From NCBI GenBank assembly GCA_002438305.1, contig DJUI01000086.1:8372-15463 (forward strand): 7,092 nt of DNA, in the 5' to 3' direction. Below the pieces are notes generated by a model. That model made no database searches. It worked only from the letters and a program-made list of their open reading frames with translations, and was not told where the DNA came from. Positions 5,944-7,092 of this stretch are shown in pieces. Each line of letters starts with the position of its first letter. Positions within the stretch are counted from its first letter, which is position 1. This stretch comes from Staphylococcaceae bacterium UBA6286 (GTDB lineage Bacteria > Bacillota > Bacilli > Staphylococcales > Staphylococcaceae). The position numbers were made by a program, and so were the translations under genes.

Positions 5944-7086
5944 ATGTTATCTCAAGAGACAAAAGCTATTGTCAAAGCTACTGTTCCAGTTTTAGAGCAA
6001 CATGGCATAGAAATCACTACAGTATTTTATGACCATATGTTTGAAGAACACCCGGAGTTGCTGAATATTTTCAACAAAATTAATCAGAAGCAAGGAAAAC
6101 AACAGACAGCATTGGCTCAGACTGTTCTAGCGGCAGCAAAACACATAGATCATCTGGAAGCAATAGTGCCAAACGTCAATCAAATTGCGCATAAGCATCG
6201 TGCGCTTCAAGTTAAACCAGAACACTATCCTATTGTTGGGAAGCATTTAATTTATGCCATTAAAAAAGTTCTAGGTGAAGCGGCAACCCCTGAAATTATC
6301 AATGCCTGGACTGAAGCATATGGTGTTATCGCAGATGTTTTTATTCAAATGGAGAAAGGATTGTATGAAGCGGAAGAATGGCATGGTTTTCAACCATTTA
6401 AAGTGACGGACGTCAAACAGGAGTCTGAACATATTAAAACATTTACTGTAACACCTGAAAATAACATCGAGTTGAAACCGATAGTACCCGGGCAGTACAT
6501 TACAGTGAAAGTTCATCCAGAAGATGAAGATAACGATGCTTTACGTCATTATTCAATCTGCTCTACCGACCTGACAAAAGGACTTAAATTTGCTGTGAAA
6601 AGAGACGTGATGGACAGTCATAGAGGGGTGGTTTCAAATTATCTGCATGATACGATTGTAGTTGGCGATCAGCTCCTATTGTCTGCTCCAGCAGGTGACT
6701 TCACGCTCCAAAAAACTGAACAGCCCTTATTATTTTTAAGTGGTGGAGTCGGTATGACTCCACTAATGTGTATGCTGGAATCAGCTGCTGATCAGCAAAT
6801 TACATTTGTTCATTCAGCCTATAATCGTTCTGCTGTGCCTTTCAAGGATGAAATTACTGTGTTTCATGATAAAGAGAACATTCAGTTTTATTTTAATTAT
6901 TCCGATGAAGCGGGCAGACTCAATAAAGAGAAGCTGAGCAAAGTCATTCAAGGTGATGAAGAAATCTATATGTGCGGTAGCGTAGCATTTATGGAAGCGA
7001 TGCTGGAGATTTTTGATGACATGGGGATTGAGCGGACTCGCATTCATTTTGAACCGTTCGGACCGAAAATGAGTATTACAGTTTAA
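5944..7086 (+). CDS. hmp: Flavohaemoglobin, nitric oxide dioxygenase
   Basis: A complete 380-aa cytoplasmic flavohaemoglobin that turns NO plus O2 into nitrate using NAD(P)H, protecting against nitrosative stress. It has three domains. The globin (about 1-140) has the distal pocket residues Tyr29 and Gln53, Phe43, the proximal haem ligand His85 (in AHKHRALQV), Tyr95 and Glu137, all at the same numbers as in E. coli Hmp. The FAD domain (about 148-255) has PGQYITV (182-188) and RHYSICS (201-207). The NAD(P) domain (about 260-380) has SGGVGMTP (266-273), MCGS (343-346) and the C-terminal FEPFGP (369-374). Length and sequence are closest, from memory, to S. aureus Hmp (381 aa) rather than the longer B. 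subtilis protein. The gene is divergent from nsrR and has its own promoter and NsrR palindrome. If nsrR is really broken, expression should be constitutive. No terminator is visible in the six bases left after the stop. Confidence 0.97.
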   Translation: MLSQETKAIVKATVPVLEQHGIEITTVFYDHMFEEHPELLNIFNKINQKQGKQQTALAQTVLAAAKHIDHLEAIVPNVNQIAHKHRALQVKPEHYPIVGKHLIYAIKKVLGEAATPEIINAWTEAYGVIADVFIQMEKGLYEAEEWHGFQPFKVTDVKQESEHIKTFTVTPENNIELKPIVPGQYITVKVHPEDEDNDALRHYSICSTDLTKGLKFAVKRDVMDSHRGVVSNYLHDTIVVGDQLLLSAPAGDFTLQKTEQPLLFLSGGVGMTPLMCMLESAADQQITFVHSAYNRSAVPFKDEITVFHDKENIQFYFNYSDEAGRLNKEKLSKVIQGDEEIYMCGSVAFMEAMLEIFDDMGIERTRIHFEPFGPKMSITV

Positions 7087-7092
7087 TAGCAT

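Noticed and set aside
1..7092. CRISPR arrays, insertion sequences, tRNA or rRNA genes, toxin-antitoxin or phage-defence genes
   Set aside because: No direct-repeat arrays, transposase motifs, cloverleaf sequences or defence-protein motifs were found on reading both strands.

Overview
The window comes from a low-GC Gram-positive bacterium (Bacillota, Bacillales). The evidence is AT-rich sequence, strong AGGAGG-type ribosome binding sites, an aminotransferase close to Bacillus EpsN, a flavohaemoglobin of staphylococcal type and length (380 aa), and an NsrR of Bacillus type. A member of the Staphylococcaceae or a near relative (for example Macrococcus) is plausible, but the genus cannot be fixed from sequence reading alone.

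Bases 1-4618 are the 3' part of an exopolysaccharide/capsule operon on the + strand. In order it holds: the end of a CapD/EpsC-type UDP-GlcNAc 4,6-dehydratase (cut by the window edge); a multi-pass membrane protein that looks like a Wzy-type polymerase or GT-C glycosyltransferase; an unassigned Rossmann-fold oxidoreductase; a short EpsL/PglC-type initiating sugar-phosphate transferase; and an EpsN/PglE-type PLP aminotransferase. Spacing is tight (33, 3, -1 and 27 nt) and a perfect 14-bp hairpin with a U-tract closes the unit. The set points to a 4-amino-4,6-dideoxy-GlcNAc-type sugar being made and loaded as the first sugar on undecaprenyl phosphate. The usual partner N-acetyltransferase (EpsM/PglD) is not in the window.

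Bases 4619-5365 hold a separate small gene for a membrane-anchored DUF218/YdcF-SanA-like protein. It ends at a strong bidirectional terminator shared with the convergent gene to its right.

Bases 5366-7092 hold a nitric-oxide stress module: a divergent pair of nsrR (Rrf2-family Fe-S NO sensor, minus strand) and hmp (flavohaemoglobin NO dioxygenase, plus strand). A near-perfect NsrR-type palindrome sits directly after the -10 box of hmp. The main surprise is that nsrR carries an in-frame TGA at codon 58, where family members have a conserved Gly in the wing of the DNA-binding domain. The operator, all three cluster cysteines and the rest of the frame are intact. Taken at face value, this strain has lost its NO-responsive repressor and should express hmp constitutively. 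A sequencing error or a very recent mutation are the main alternatives.
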